A stretch of DNA of 64,000 nt from Paraglaciecola hydrolytica (GCF_001565895.1 NZ_LSNE01000006.1:252965-316964); one strand, 5' to 3'. Shown: positions 9,276-19,145, numbered from the stretch's first letter. Program-made: numbers and translations. The notes: generated by a model from the sequence alone, not told the origin.

Positions 9276-10895
9276 ATGGAATTTAAACGCCTTTTTAACG
9301 CAAGCGCTATTGCTACAGCACTCATTTTGGCCGGTTGTGGTGGTGACATCAATATCACTCCTACGGTAGTGGATAACAGTACCACAACAGATAACAGCAC
9401 TAATAACTCCAACAACACTACAACCACACCCCCTACTACTGTGGATGCTGAGTGTGCGAGCTACGAGAGCGCAGCTGGAACAGTTGAAGGTACTTTTGAC
9501 GGTTTAGATTGTTTGTACAACGATTCTTTTGCTAGCAAAAATATTTCGATTAGCTCCAATATTACCTTTGAAGAGCTGCCAGATGGCGGTGTGCACGTAT
9601 TTGAAGATGCTTTACAAATCGGTGTTGATGGCGACACGACCACGGGATTTGTGGTGCCAACCGCTGGCCCGACTATGACGGTTAAGCCTGGCGCTACCTT
9701 AGCCTTTAAATCAGGCGAAGCCATTATCCGTATCGCACGTGGTGCTAAAATCCAAGCAGTAGGTACGTCTGCTAAGCCTATTATTTTTACCTCCGCTTTT
9801 GCTTATGACCGCTTCGATGACGAAGGTAAAGGTCCTCTTTACGCTGACTGGGGTGGCATCATTATTAATGGTAATGCGATTACTGACCAATGTACTGATG
9901 CTGAGCGTACGGCAGCAACGTGTAACGTGCCGTCAGAAGGTATCACAAGTTATTTTGGTGGTAACAACAACGCCGATTCAAGCGGTAACATCAAATGGGC
10001 AAAAATCTGGTATGCAGGGTCTGGTCCTAAAGTAGGTGGTGATGGTGATGACTTAAACTCACTAACCCTTAACGCAGTCGGTTCAGGTTCTGAATTTGAT
10101 TACATTCATATTCATCAAGGTTTTGATGATGGTGTGGAAATTTTTGGTGGTGCCACCACTCTTAAACATATCGTCGTAACCGATACTCAAGATGACTCAT
10201 TTGACTTTGATGCCGGCTGGCAAGGTAAGGCACAATTCCTGTTTATCCAACACGGTACTGTCACAACACGTGATGGTGCAACGGTATCTATGGGTAACGG
10301 TGGTTTTGAGTCTGATGGTGTTAAAGGTGCATCAAGTGCACAAGTGGCTCCTTCTAATCCAACTATCGCTAACGTAACAGTAATTACCACTGATGGTTTA
10401 TCTGTACGTGATGGTGACCCTTCCATTGCGTTTAAATTTGACGATGAATTTAATGCCAATTTGTACAATGTATTAATCACTAAGCCAGTAGCGACACAAA
10501 CTTACTGTGTTACTTTCTCTTCTGATGGTGAAAAACAAGCTGACAAAATTATGTTCCATAATTCTGTGATGGCCTGTGACGTAGAATTTAGCGATGCCGA
10601 TGGCACCTTTAACAGTGGTAAAGAAGCGGCTTCTTTAAGTGGTACAACCTTAACAGCGTGGTTTGATGGCACCAGTAACCAACGTATCGCAGCGAGTTCT
10701 GCGGTGTTGGCAGCCAATGGTTTTGCCACCGCTACAGCCTCAACTGACGTCACTATTACTGCCAATAATTTAAGTACTTTGGATTCTGGTTTCTTTGATT
10801 CTGTTAATTATATCGGAGCGGTATCTGACCAAGATACAAGCTCAAGCTGGTACAAATGGGTTGAAGCCGCTGTAACAGCTGCTGCACAAGATTAA
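9276..10895 (+). CDS. Surface/periplasmic lipoprotein, beta-helix-like, Pho-linked
   Basis: Lipoprotein of 539 residues from the ATG of MEFKRLFNAS, preceded by GGAG; an upstream in-frame start is rejected. Signal ends LILAGC, giving a lipidated Cys. A Thr/Asn-rich flexible linker follows (about 30-55). The rest has short Gly/Asp-rich strands such as VKPGATLAFK and WGGIIINGNA, resembling right-handed beta-helix proteins found next to TonB-dependent receptors. No enzyme motif recognised. It sits between phoBR and the receptor and has a Pho-box-like site upstream, so I infer a ligand-binding or surface partner of the receptor in phosphate limitation. Confidence 0.8.
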   Translation: MEFKRLFNASAIATALILAGCGGDINITPTVVDNSTTTDNSTNNSNNTTTTPPTTVDAECASYESAAGTVEGTFDGLDCLYNDSFASKNISISSNITFEELPDGGVHVFEDALQIGVDGDTTTGFVVPTAGPTMTVKPGATLAFKSGEAIIRIARGAKIQAVGTSAKPIIFTSAFAYDRFDDEGKGPLYADWGGIIINGNAITDQCTDAERTAATCNVPSEGITSYFGGNNNADSSGNIKWAKIWYAGSGPKVGGDGDDLNSLTLNAVGSGSEFDYIHIHQGFDDGVEIFGGATTLKHIVVTDTQDDSFDFDAGWQGKAQFLFIQHGTVTTRDGATVSMGNGGFESDGVKGASSAQVAPSNPTIANVTVITTDGLSVRDGDPSIAFKFDDEFNANLYNVLITKPVATQTYCVTFSSDGEKQADKIMFHNSVMACDVEFSDADGTFNSGKEAASLSGTTLTAWFDGTSNQRIAASSAVLAANGFATATASTDVTITANNLSTLDSGFFDSVNYIGAVSDQDTSSSWYKWVEAAVTAAAQD

Positions 10896-10912
10896 TCCAT
10901 TTAACCTTGCAT

Positions 10913-10942
10913 AAATAGGCGCACTTAGAGCGCCTATTTTTT
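10913..10942 (+). terminator. Strong hairpin with T-run between lipoprotein and receptor genes
   Basis: Perfect 10-bp stem AAATAGGCGC / GCGCCTATTT, 7-base loop, six T residues. Only 22 bases separate it from the receptor start, leaving no room for an independent promoter; it probably allows partial read-through. Confidence 0.88.
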
Positions 10943-10964
10943 GATATGAGAGCAGAATTTAATT

Positions 10965-13652
10965 ATGAATAGTCAACCTAGTCTCAAAAAAATAGCACTT
11001 GCTGTGAGCATGGCAATATTGGCTACATCCAATGCGGCACTAGCTCAAGAGCAAGATGATAAAGTCCTCGATGAAGTTGTTACAACAGGCTCACGTTTAC
11101 AAGGTAGTGCTTCGGCGGTTATAGAAGAGCGTAAAAATCAAGCTTTTGTGGCAGATATACTCGGAGCTGAACAATTATCTCGCACCGGCGACAGTGATGC
11201 CGCATCGGCCTTAAGGCGTGTAACGGGTTTAACCCTAGTAGATGGTAAGTTCATTTATGTACGTGGTTTGGGTGAGCGATATTCTAGTGCCAGATTAAAC
11301 GGTGCAGCTATACCCAGTCCAGATTTAACCCGTAATGTACTGCCTTTAGATATTATTCCATCAAGTATTATTGAAAGTTTAGCCGTACAAAAAGCCTATT
11401 CACCGTCCATGCCTGCAGCGTTTGGTGGTGGCAGTATTGATATACGTACCAAAACCGTCCCAGCAGAATTTACCGCAGGGATAGAGTTGGGAGCAGGTTT
11501 CGATACATCAGCAAGGGATGGTAATACCTACAATCGTGAATCCAGTAGCATTCCTCAAGGGTTACAGGACGCCATCGTCTTGTATCGCGGTGATTTTTCA
11601 ACGGGTAAGATTATTACTAAAAATAACTTAGTGGATAGCGAAACCGCGACACGTTCACAACAAGCTATAGCCATTAATAATCAGTTATTAGAGTCTTTAC
11701 CGCGTAACTTTGCTCTGCAAGAAGAGTCATTAGACCCCGCCTACAATGTTAAAGCACATATAGGTAATAGCATTGATGAAGAATGGTTGGGGGGAACCTT
11801 AGGTTTCTTATTGTCAGCGTCTTATGATAATAGCTGGGATGCTGCCGATAAACGCACTGCAGTTATTGCTCAAAATATTGATGAAAACTGTGCTACCGAA
11901 CTTAATACCCTAGAAGATGCAGCTGCCTCGTGTTTTAACACCGTCAAAGACAGTACAACGACTACACAAAACGAGCGTTATAACGGCGTATTGAATGTGG
12001 GGTATAAATTAGGTGCACATCAAGTGTCGTACACCAATTTGTATTTAGCCGACAATGAAGATGAGTCAGAAGTATCGTTATTACAAGCTCCGGCAGGTAG
12101 TACGGTTTATACCATCGTCAGTACCGGCAGGGCTAATCGCAGCCATGAGTTTAACTACGAAGAACGTGTCCTCAAGGTATCGCAGTTTGTTGGTAAACAT
12201 ACCTTTTTGGATTACGCAGGTTTAGGTGCCGATTGGCAATATACCCGTTCACATGCCAGCACTGACATTCCAACCAATGTAGAATTTAAGTTCAGAGATG
12301 ACTATCAAGCAGGTCAATTATTCTCTTCGTCTATTACTGGTGATGATAACCGAGTGTTGTTTTCATATACGAATATGGATGACAGGGTAAACTCCTATGG
12401 TGGTAATTTGTCACTGCCGTTAACCTTGGGTGATTTCGACTTAGAATTTAAAGCGGGTTATGATTTTTCTGACCGTGCCCGTACTTATAATACTTCTAGT
12501 TTTGCGGTTAATAATGAGACCGGCTCGCAGATTGTCATTAACGATGGTAGTCAGTCTCCTTTAACTAACGGTGCTTATTTAACGGATGCCTTTATAGAAG
12601 GTCAACGTATCTTGGTTGACTTTAATGAACCTACTGCCCCTGATGCTGATGACTATTTAGCGGCGCAAAAAGTTGCCGCCGGTTACGGTATGTTTGATGT
12701 TTTTTATAAAGGCACCTGGCGCGTTAGCGGTGGTTTGCGTTATGAAGATTTCAAACAAACGTCGATAGGTACCTCTAGTTTGATTTTTAGTCAGCAAGAT
12801 CTCGATATCTATTATGATCCGACTAAAATTGAAGCCGGTAGCATTCTTGCCGATGATCTTTATCCAGCATTATCATTTACTTATATTGGCGGTGAAGATT
12901 ATCAAATTCGTCTTGGTTATGGCGAAACGATAGTACGTCCCGATTTACGTGAAGTTGTACCTGTCGCCTATTATGATCCATTAACCGATATCCGTACCTT
13001 TGGGCGTGTTGGTTTGCAGAGTAGCCCGATCAAAAACTATGACCTGCGTTTTGAACGTTACTTTTCTAATGGTGATAACTATTCTATAGCTGCATTTTAT
13101 AAAGATATTACCGCGCCAATCGAAACCGTATTGCGTGTTGGTGATGAAGACTATTCAGCGACTTTTATCAATGGAGAGTCAGCCGAAGTCTATGGTATGG
13201 AATTTGAGTGGTTACATGATTTGAATTATGTCGCCAGCGGTTTTTTTACCTCGGGTAATATTACTTTAAGTAAATCGGAAGCTGTTATTGATGAAGCCTT
13301 TGCAGGCAGTTTGGCTAATGCAACTAAACCTATGACAGGCCATTCTGAATACGTGGTTAATTTACAACTTAACTATGACTCTGAAAATGGTGAACACTCT
13401 AGTTCTTTGGTTTATAACGTGTTTGGTGAAAGGATCTTAGCGGCCGGATTAGTAGGCAGTGACGATGCTTATGAGCAACCTTTCCATTCATTAGATGCGG
13501 TATATACCTATTATCCAAACTTTAATTCAACGATTAAATTTAAAGTTAAAAACATCTTAGGTGAAGACCAAGAAGTGACTCAGTCAGAGGTCATTGTTCG
13601 AGCCAAAGAAGTGGGTACTTCATTTAGCGTGAGTTACAACTACGCATTTTAG
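10965..13652 (+). CDS. TonB-dependent outer-membrane receptor
   Basis: Outer-membrane active transporter of 895 residues. A cleavable signal ends near ALAQ; the TonB-box-like segment LDEVVTTGSR follows at about residues 34-43. The plug domain (about 45-170) contains YVRGLGERYSSARLNGAAIP and AFGGGSIDIRTK. The rest is beta-barrel with alternating strands and ends in an aromatic residue (YNYAF), as outer-membrane barrels do. Placement after phoBR and before the TonB operon, with Pho-box-like sites on both sides, suggests uptake of a phosphorus compound rather than iron; that is inference. Expression probably depends on read-through from the lipoprotein gene. Confidence 0.94.
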   Translation: MNSQPSLKKIALAVSMAILATSNAALAQEQDDKVLDEVVTTGSRLQGSASAVIEERKNQAFVADILGAEQLSRTGDSDAASALRRVTGLTLVDGKFIYVRGLGERYSSARLNGAAIPSPDLTRNVLPLDIIPSSIIESLAVQKAYSPSMPAAFGGGSIDIRTKTVPAEFTAGIELGAGFDTSARDGNTYNRESSSIPQGLQDAIVLYRGDFSTGKIITKNNLVDSETATRSQQAIAINNQLLESLPRNFALQEESLDPAYNVKAHIGNSIDEEWLGGTLGFLLSASYDNSWDAADKRTAVIAQNIDENCATELNTLEDAAASCFNTVKDSTTTTQNERYNGVLNVGYKLGAHQVSYTNLYLADNEDESEVSLLQAPAGSTVYTIVSTGRANRSHEFNYEERVLKVSQFVGKHTFLDYAGLGADWQYTRSHASTDIPTNVEFKFRDDYQAGQLFSSSITGDDNRVLFSYTNMDDRVNSYGGNLSLPLTLGDFDLEFKAGYDFSDRARTYNTSSFAVNNETGSQIVINDGSQSPLTNGAYLTDAFIEGQRILVDFNEPTAPDADDYLAAQKVAAGYGMFDVFYKGTWRVSGGLRYEDFKQTSIGTSSLIFSQQDLDIYYDPTKIEAGSILADDLYPALSFTYIGGEDYQIRLGYGETIVRPDLREVVPVAYYDPLTDIRTFGRVGLQSSPIKNYDLRFERYFSNGDNYSIAAFYKDITAPIETVLRVGDEDYSATFINGESAEVYGMEFEWLHDLNYVASGFFTSGNITLSKSEAVIDEAFAGSLANATKPMTGHSEYVVNLQLNYDSENGEHSSSLVYNVFGERILAAGLVGSDDAYEQPFHSLDAVYTYYPNFNSTIKFKVKNILGEDQEVTQSEVIVRAKEVGTSFSVSYNYAF

Positions 13653-13670
13653 TTTCTAATGATGATTTGC

Positions 13671-13695
13671 AAGGGCTGCAATGCAGCCCTTTTTT
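13671..13695 (+). terminator. Terminator of the receptor gene
   Basis: Stem AAGGGCTGC / GCAGCCCTT with a 3-base loop and a T-run after it, just downstream of the receptor stop codon. Confidence 0.92.
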
Positions 13696-13898
13696 ATATT
13701 TTGGCCCACTATTTTTTGGTTTCGATCAATAGCCGCGTAGGGCTGCACATAAATGCAAAGGTGCAAAGAGAGCAACAAACACTCAGCAAGTCCCCCGATT
13801 CTATATAAATATTTCACTGAAATGACTGTCACAAAAACTTCATAAATATACTGCAGACCACTGTTTTCGTGCCCTTGACCGTGATCTCATGCTAAACG

Positions 13899-13929
13899 GT
13901 GTAATATTTCTGTCACATATAGCTATTAT
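13899..13929 (+). promoter_or_regulatory. Pho box and -10 of the TonB operon
   Basis: GTGTAATATTTCTGTCAC (13899-13916) matches the Pho box with three differences, and a good -10, TATTAT (13924-13929), follows after 7 bases. This is the arrangement of a PhoB-activated promoter, about 60 bases before the DUF3450 start. Confidence 0.75.
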
Positions 13930-13988
13930 TCTTCGCCCAGTTTTATTGTCTCGGCTAACAGCTGATAATTAATTTTAGGGTTTGAAGA

Positions 13989-14774
13989 ATGAAACGAGAA
14001 TTCTCGACGAGCTTACGCTTAACCGCAGTTGCCGCTACAGTGATTGCGGGTTTGACCGTTACCACTAGCTATGCGCAGGAAGATAAAGATCTTAAACCTG
14101 CAGTTAAAACCGCCACACAAATCAATGAATCAGCTGCAAACTCACAGGTCAAAATCAATACTATTACCGATCAAATTGATAGCAAACTGCAACAGTTCAA
14201 AACCATCAATAAAGAGATTGATGGTTTAGACATATATAACAACCAATTGCGCAAACAAATCGATAGCCAAATGAAAGAGATGGCAGCACTAAATGCCTCT
14301 ATTGATGATGTTAGTGTTATCGAACGTCAAATCACCCCATTAATGATGCGCATGATTGAAGGCCTTGAGCAATTTGTTGCTTTAGATGTGCCGTTTTTGG
14401 CAGAAGAGCGCAATCAACGTATCACTAGTTTAAAAGACATGATGGACAGAGCGGATATCGCTCCTTCTGAAAAATTCCGCCGAGTGATGGAAGCCTATCA
14501 AGTTGAGATGGATTACGGCCGTACATTAGAAGCCTATGCCGGTTTGCATACCATCGATGGCCAAGAGCGCAACGTTGACTTTTTACGGGTAGGTCGCACC
14601 GCTTTGATTTACCAAACACGTGATGCCGCATTGCAAGGTAGCTGGAACAAACAAAGCGGACAGTGGGAAGCACTGCCGTCGAGCTATCGTACGCAAGTCA
14701 CTAAAGGGTTGCGTATGGCCAAAAAACAACTGGCGCCAGATTTATTAATGTTACCTGTTGCGATCACAGATTAA
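13989..14774 (+). CDS. DUF3450 periplasmic coiled-coil protein of the TonB operon
   Basis: Exported 261-residue protein. The signal peptide ends near SYAQ; then comes a coiled coil (about 45-105) and a conserved C-terminal part with DYGRTLEAY and VDFLRVGRTALIYQT, the DUF3450 hallmark. In Vibrio cholerae a DUF3450 protein heads the TonB2 operon in the same order as here. Its role is thought to be support of the TtpC/ExbB2/ExbD2/TonB2 complex in the periplasm. First gene of the six-gene operon; ttpC starts 12 bases after it. A Pho box lies upstream. Confidence 0.92.
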   Translation: MKREFSTSLRLTAVAATVIAGLTVTTSYAQEDKDLKPAVKTATQINESAANSQVKINTITDQIDSKLQQFKTINKEIDGLDIYNNQLRKQIDSQMKEMAALNASIDDVSVIERQITPLMMRMIEGLEQFVALDVPFLAEERNQRITSLKDMMDRADIAPSEKFRRVMEAYQVEMDYGRTLEAYAGLHTIDGQERNVDFLRVGRTALIYQTRDAALQGSWNKQSGQWEALPSSYRTQVTKGLRMAKKQLAPDLLMLPVAITD

Positions 14775-14786
14775 GGACTGAATACA

Positions 14787-16166
14787 ATGAATAAGTTTAT
14801 TAAACAACTCAGTCTGGTAGTTATCTTAAGTGGCTTTTCCACCTTAAGTTTGGCCGCAGACGATAACAAAGCCCTCGATTTAGATGCGCTGTTAAAACAA
14901 TTAGAGCAAGGTAAGTTTCAACAAACTCAGCAAAATACCGCGCGCGAAAAAGAGTTTAGCCAAAAACGTGCTGAGCAGGATCAATTGCTAAAAGCTGCAG
15001 GCTCTGAGCGTGACGCTGCTTTAAAAACGTCAGAAAAGCTTGAAACCGAATTTGAAAACAACGAAATCAAGTTAGCCGGTTTAAATGACGCCATGACTAA
15101 ACGTTTAGGCTCCTTAAAAGAATTGTTTGGGGTATTACAGCAAGTAGCGGGTGATACTAAAAGCAAATTTCAAAACTCGATTATCTCTGCACAAATCCCT
15201 GGTCGAGCCGAGTTTTTAAATGACTTAGCCCAGTCGATGGGCTCTAGCTCAAAGTTAGCTTCTATCGACGAAATCGAACGTGTTTGGTTTGAAATGCAAC
15301 GTGAGATGACTGAATCCGGCAAGGTGACCACCTTTACTACTGACGTAATTGAAGCGGGTGGCCAAAAAGTTAACAAACAAGTTTTACGTGTAGGGCCTTT
15401 TGCTTTAGCGGCTGACGGTAAATACCTAGATTACGACGGTGTCACACAAACGGTTGAAGAATTAATTCGTCAACCAGCCAATCGTTATGGCGACAGTGCT
15501 TTGGCCTTACAACAGTCTAAAGGTGACTTAGTTGAGTTTGGTTTGGATCCAACGGGTGGCTCGATTCTTAAATTATTGGTTCAAGCACCTAGCTTGCAAG
15601 AGCGTGTTGATCAAGGCGGCTTGGTGGGTTACATCATCCTTATTGTTGGTGGCATTGCCTTACTCTTAGCCTTAGAGCGTTTAATTAGCCTGACTATCGT
15701 TAAAGCTAAGGTCGACAAACAATTAAAATCTGACGACTTTAAAGACAGCAACCCCTTGGGCCGCGTGATGAAGGTCAGAGATACCTATCCACAAGCGGAT
15801 ACGGAAGCCCTAGAGTTACATTTAACCGAAGCGATTTTAGGTGAGATACCTAAGCTAGGTCGTAACTTAACCATCATTAAAATCATCTCTGTCGTTGCAC
15901 CTCTGATGGGTTTGTTAGGCACAGTGACAGGTATGATCAATACCTTCCAAGCGATTACCTTATTTGGTACCGGCGACCCTAAATTAATGGCGGGTGGTAT
16001 TTCTACGGCCTTGGTAACGACGGTACTGGGCTTGGTTGTCGCTATCCCTGCCACTTTACTGTACGCCATGCTCAATACTCGCAGTAAAAACATCGTATTC
16101 ATTTTGCAAGAACAAGCGGCTGGTGTGATTGCCGAGCGTGCTGAAAAAACGGCGGTTAGAGGCTAA
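14787..16166 (+). CDS. ttpC: TtpC-like long MotA/TolQ/ExbB proton-channel protein
   Basis: Inner-membrane component of Vibrio-type TonB2 systems, 459 residues. A signal peptide (ending near SLAA) is followed by a long periplasmic coiled-coil domain (about 27-270), then a TolQ/ExbB core: one helix near 275-300 and two more near 360-440 with the conserved PLMGLLGTVTGMI and STALVTTVLGLVVAIPA motifs. Known TtpC is essential for TonB2-dependent uptake in Vibrio. Here it is the second gene of the operon, five bases from exbB. The symbol rests on architecture and gene order. Confidence 0.9.
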   Translation: MNKFIKQLSLVVILSGFSTLSLAADDNKALDLDALLKQLEQGKFQQTQQNTAREKEFSQKRAEQDQLLKAAGSERDAALKTSEKLETEFENNEIKLAGLNDAMTKRLGSLKELFGVLQQVAGDTKSKFQNSIISAQIPGRAEFLNDLAQSMGSSSKLASIDEIERVWFEMQREMTESGKVTTFTTDVIEAGGQKVNKQVLRVGPFALAADGKYLDYDGVTQTVEELIRQPANRYGDSALALQQSKGDLVEFGLDPTGGSILKLLVQAPSLQERVDQGGLVGYIILIVGGIALLLALERLISLTIVKAKVDKQLKSDDFKDSNPLGRVMKVRDTYPQADTEALELHLTEAILGEIPKLGRNLTIIKIISVVAPLMGLLGTVTGMINTFQAITLFGTGDPKLMAGGISTALVTTVLGLVVAIPATLLYAMLNTRSKNIVFILQEQAAGVIAERAEKTAVRG

Positions 16167-16171
16167 GCATC

Positions 16172-16729
16172 ATGGTTGAATTTTTCGAAGCCATTCGCGA
16201 TTTTACTGAAACGGGCGGACAAGTTCTGCTCGTTATCGGCGGCTTGATTTTTGTCATGTGGATACTGATTTTAGAGCGCGTTTTATATGTGTTCATTTGG
16301 CATAAACAATACAAAAACCACATGATCGCTAAGTGGAATGCCCGTCAGGATCGCAGCTCATGGAATGCCGAACAAATTCGCCAGGCGATGATTTCGCGGG
16401 TGAGCTTAAAGCTCGGCAGCGGCATTACGGTTATTCAAGCCTTAGTGGCCTTGTGTCCCTTATTAGGTTTGATGGGCACGGTAACCGGCATGATTGAAGT
16501 CTTTGATGTAATGGCAATTTCCGGCTCAGGTAATGCCCGTTCAATGGCTTCTGGGGTGTCTAAAGCGACTATCCCTACGATGGCCGGAATGGTCGGGGCC
16601 TTATCTGGGGTATTTGCTTCAACGTGGCTAGCCCGAACCAATAAATCTGAGCGAACCCATATTGAAGATGCCATGAGCATGGACAGATGCATTAAGTCTG
16701 TCAAAGCACAGCCAATAGTAGCCAAATAG
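16172..16729 (+). CDS. exbB: ExbB-type proton channel (ExbB2)
   Basis: Inner-membrane proton channel of 185 residues that energises TonB with ExbD. One helix near residues 16-36 and two near 85-115 and 130-155, with the family motif CPLLGLMGTVTGMIEVF and the following ATIPTMAGMVGAL. The short form matches ExbB2 rather than the longer E. coli ExbB. Lies between ttpC and exbD in the Vibrio TonB2 order. Confidence 0.94.
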   Translation: MVEFFEAIRDFTETGGQVLLVIGGLIFVMWILILERVLYVFIWHKQYKNHMIAKWNARQDRSSWNAEQIRQAMISRVSLKLGSGITVIQALVALCPLLGLMGTVTGMIEVFDVMAISGSGNARSMASGVSKATIPTMAGMVGALSGVFASTWLARTNKSERTHIEDAMSMDRCIKSVKAQPIVAK

Positions 16730-16757
16730 CCTAAGCGAACATTATAAAGAGAACTGT

Positions 16758-17165
16758 ATGAAACAACATTTTCAAAACCTGATGGACGAAGAAGAAGCCG
16801 CAATTGACATGACACCCATGCTGGACGTGGTGTTTATCATGTTGATCTTTTTTATCGTTACCGCCTCTTTTGTTAAAGAAGCAGGCATTGACGTTAACCG
16901 TCCAGAAGCCGCTACCGCAGTGAAAAAAGACCGCGCTAACATTTTAGTGGCTATCAGCGATAAAGGCGAAATTTGGATCAATAAACGTCAAGTGGATGTG
17001 CGTGCAGTGCAAGCCAATATTGAACGTCTACATGCTGAAAACCCGCAAGGCACAGTGGTGATCCAGGCAGACAAAAAATCCACTACCGAAACCTTAATTA
17101 AGGTAATGGATGCGTCGCGTGCTGCTGGTATTACTGATGTTTCCATCGCAGCCCAAGAGCCCTAG
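16758..17165 (+). CDS. exbD: ExbD-type biopolymer transport protein (ExbD2)
   Basis: 135-residue single-pass membrane protein. The helix starts in DMTPMLDVVFIMLIFFIV, carrying the conserved Asp that takes part in proton translocation, followed by a periplasmic domain with VAISDKGEIWINKRQV and VVIQADK. It pairs with ExbB to drive TonB. The stop is three bases from tonB. Confidence 0.95.
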   Translation: MKQHFQNLMDEEEAAIDMTPMLDVVFIMLIFFIVTASFVKEAGIDVNRPEAATAVKKDRANILVAISDKGEIWINKRQVDVRAVQANIERLHAENPQGTVVIQADKKSTTETLIKVMDASRAAGITDVSIAAQEP

Positions 17166-17168
17166 AAC

Positions 17169-17777
17169 ATGCCTAGATATATCATTGCCATTATTCTTGC
17201 CGCTGCAGTGACCTTGGGATTGTTTTTTCTGATGCAATCCCTGATTAAAAGTGGTGGCAGTGCCTTAACTGATGCACCCAAGGGCAGTGTGCTGGACTTT
17301 GTGCGAGTCAAAAAAGACGAAGCGATAGAGAAAAAAGATCGCAAACCACAAAAGCCGTCCAAGCCAGAGCAACAACCACCACAAATGCAACAACCCCAGA
17401 TGGACTCACCCAGCCCAGACAATGCCACCAGTGGTATGGACTTTGGAGCCGATGTGACCGCTGATTTGTCTTTAGATGGTGGTTTAGCTTTGGAATCGGG
17501 TGACGGTGAATATCTACCTATTGTACGAGTAGCTGCAGTTTATCCTCGCCGAGCGTTACAACGAGGCATAGAAGGCTTTGTAGATGTGGAATTTATCGTA
17601 ACTAAACAAGGTTCGGTACGTGATCCAAAAGTAATACAAGCATCACCGGAAGGCATTTTTGAACAAGCCGCCATGGATGCCACCTTAAAATACAAATATA
17701 AACCCCGGGTAGTGAATGGCGAAGCGATGGAAGTTGCTGGTGTTGAAGTACGGGTTACCTTTGAGATTGGAGGATAA
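17169..17777 (+). CDS. tonB: TonB energy transducer (TonB2 type)
   Basis: 202-residue energy transducer linking the inner-membrane proton channel to outer-membrane receptors. N-terminal anchor (about 4-26), Pro/Gln/Lys-rich linker (about 55-85), and a C-terminal TonB domain with YPRRALQRGIEGFVDVEFIV and YKPRVVNGEAM, ending in VRVTFEIGG. The short linker is typical of TonB2. It lies three bases after exbD and is followed by the TPR gene with a strong GGAGG site at its stop. Confidence 0.95.
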   Translation: MPRYIIAIILAAAVTLGLFFLMQSLIKSGGSALTDAPKGSVLDFVRVKKDEAIEKKDRKPQKPSKPEQQPPQMQQPQMDSPSPDNATSGMDFGADVTADLSLDGGLALESGDGEYLPIVRVAAVYPRRALQRGIEGFVDVEFIVTKQGSVRDPKVIQASPEGIFEQAAMDATLKYKYKPRVVNGEAMEVAGVEVRVTFEIGG

Positions 17778-17780
17778 AAT

Positions 17781-19145
17781 ATGAGTCAGCAATTTAATGT
17801 AAAAACCACCATGCGTGCCTTGTCATTAGTATTAGGTTTGAGTTCAACCTTGTTGGCGCTTACCTATGCTAGCAATACTATGGCTGAAGAAACCGTCAGT
17901 GAACGCAAAACCCAGCGAGTACCTACCTTGCGTGCCAAGGTATATGACCAATTGTCTCGGGCTCAGACTTTTGCTGATGCGGGTGACAGCAAACAAGCCT
18001 TTGCAGTACTTGATGAAGTAAAAGGCAAAGCCAGTTCAATGAACAGTTATGAATTGGCCATGATGTATAACTTTTATGGTTTTATTAATTACAACCTAGA
18101 ACAATTTGACCAAGCCATCGCAGCCTTTGAACAAGTGGTGCAGCAACAGCCTATTCCTACTTCTTTTGAGCAGGCGACATTATTTAGCCTTGCACAACTG
18201 CACATGATGCGTGGCAACTATGATAAAACCATAGTATTTATTGAAAAGTGGGAAACAATTCAAAAAGAAGTAACACCTGGCGCCGAAATTCCTGCTAAAA
18301 ATCTCGTGCTTAAAGCGCAGGCTATGTACCAGAAACAAGATTATGCCAAGGCCTCAACTTATATTAATCAAGCAGTAGAGCAGCAAGAAAATAGCAAAGA
18401 AGGTTATCAGGTTGATGAAAACTGGTATGTCTTGCAACGTGCGGTTTATTACGAACTTAAACAACCTGAGCAAGTTAAAAATGTATTGTTGAAACTGGTT
18501 AAACAATATGAAAAACCTTCATATTGGATCCAGCTGGCCGGTATGTATGGCGAGTTAGGTGATGAAAAGCAACAGTTGGCTTATATGGAAATTGCCTATC
18601 AATTGGATTACATCGCCACTGGTTCAGACATCTTCAACTTGTCTCAACTTTATTATTATCACCAAATGCCGTTTAAGGCTGCCATGTTAATGGAAAGTGC
18701 CATCAAACAAGGTAAGTTGCCTGAAGATCAGCGTAATCTAACTTTCTTGGCCCAAGCTTGGAGTTTTGCTAAAGAAAATGACAAGGCCGTACCTGTGATG
18801 CTTGCCGCTGCCAAACTGTCTAAAGACGGTGAACTTGACGCTCAATTGGCGCAAATTTATCTTAATTTAGAGCTGTGGGAAAAGGCTATTACTGCCTCTG
18901 AAACGGCGCTGCAAAAAGGCGGCTTACGTAACGAAGGTACAGTGCATTTAGTCTTGGGTATGGCTCACTTTAATGTGGGTGATTACAACCTTGCGTTAAA
19001 TGAACTGGCTCTAGCTGAAAAAGACAAAGGTAGTCAGGGAATGGCTAAACAATGGCTTAAGTTTGTACAAGCAGAAAAGCTTAGTAATGAGCGTTTACAA
19101 GCTCAAGTCGCACCAAGTTCTGCCCATGATCGATATCTTCCATGA
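17781..19145 (+). CDS. TPR-repeat protein of the TonB operon
   Basis: Exported 454-residue protein with a signal-like N-terminus (about 1-35, ending NTMAEE) and multiple tetratricopeptide repeats along its length, for instance MMYNFYGFINYNLEQFDQAI and LVLGMAHFNVGDYNLALNEL. A TPR gene ends the homologous Vibrio TonB2 operon too. Role likely structural, in the periplasm, possibly contacting TonB or DUF3450; not demonstrated by the sequence. Translation starts after GGAGGATAAAAT, overlapping the end of tonB. Followed by a strong terminator. Confidence 0.9.
   Translation: MSQQFNVKTTMRALSLVLGLSSTLLALTYASNTMAEETVSERKTQRVPTLRAKVYDQLSRAQTFADAGDSKQAFAVLDEVKGKASSMNSYELAMMYNFYGFINYNLEQFDQAIAAFEQVVQQQPIPTSFEQATLFSLAQLHMMRGNYDKTIVFIEKWETIQKEVTPGAEIPAKNLVLKAQAMYQKQDYAKASTYINQAVEQQENSKEGYQVDENWYVLQRAVYYELKQPEQVKNVLLKLVKQYEKPSYWIQLAGMYGELGDEKQQLAYMEIAYQLDYIATGSDIFNLSQLYYYHQMPFKAAMLMESAIKQGKLPEDQRNLTFLAQAWSFAKENDKAVPVMLAAAKLSKDGELDAQLAQIYLNLELWEKAITASETALQKGGLRNEGTVHLVLGMAHFNVGDYNLALNELALAEKDKGSQGMAKQWLKFVQAEKLSNERLQAQVAPSSAHDRYLP

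Larger units (their letters stand above)
13653..13988. other. Regulatory intergenic region before the TonB operon
   Basis: Holds the receptor terminator, a weak Pho-like element at 13826-13843 (good first half CTGTCA, degenerate second half) and the better Pho box at 13899-13916. No coding potential seen. Confidence 0.7.

Noticed and set aside
13826-13843. Second Pho box before the TonB operon
   Set aside because: Only the first half fits; the second half matches at three of six positions, so it is kept as a weak element, not a called site.
16435-16815. Open frame antisense to exbB
   Set aside because: Shadow of the conserved ExbB helices in the opposite strand; no start signal.
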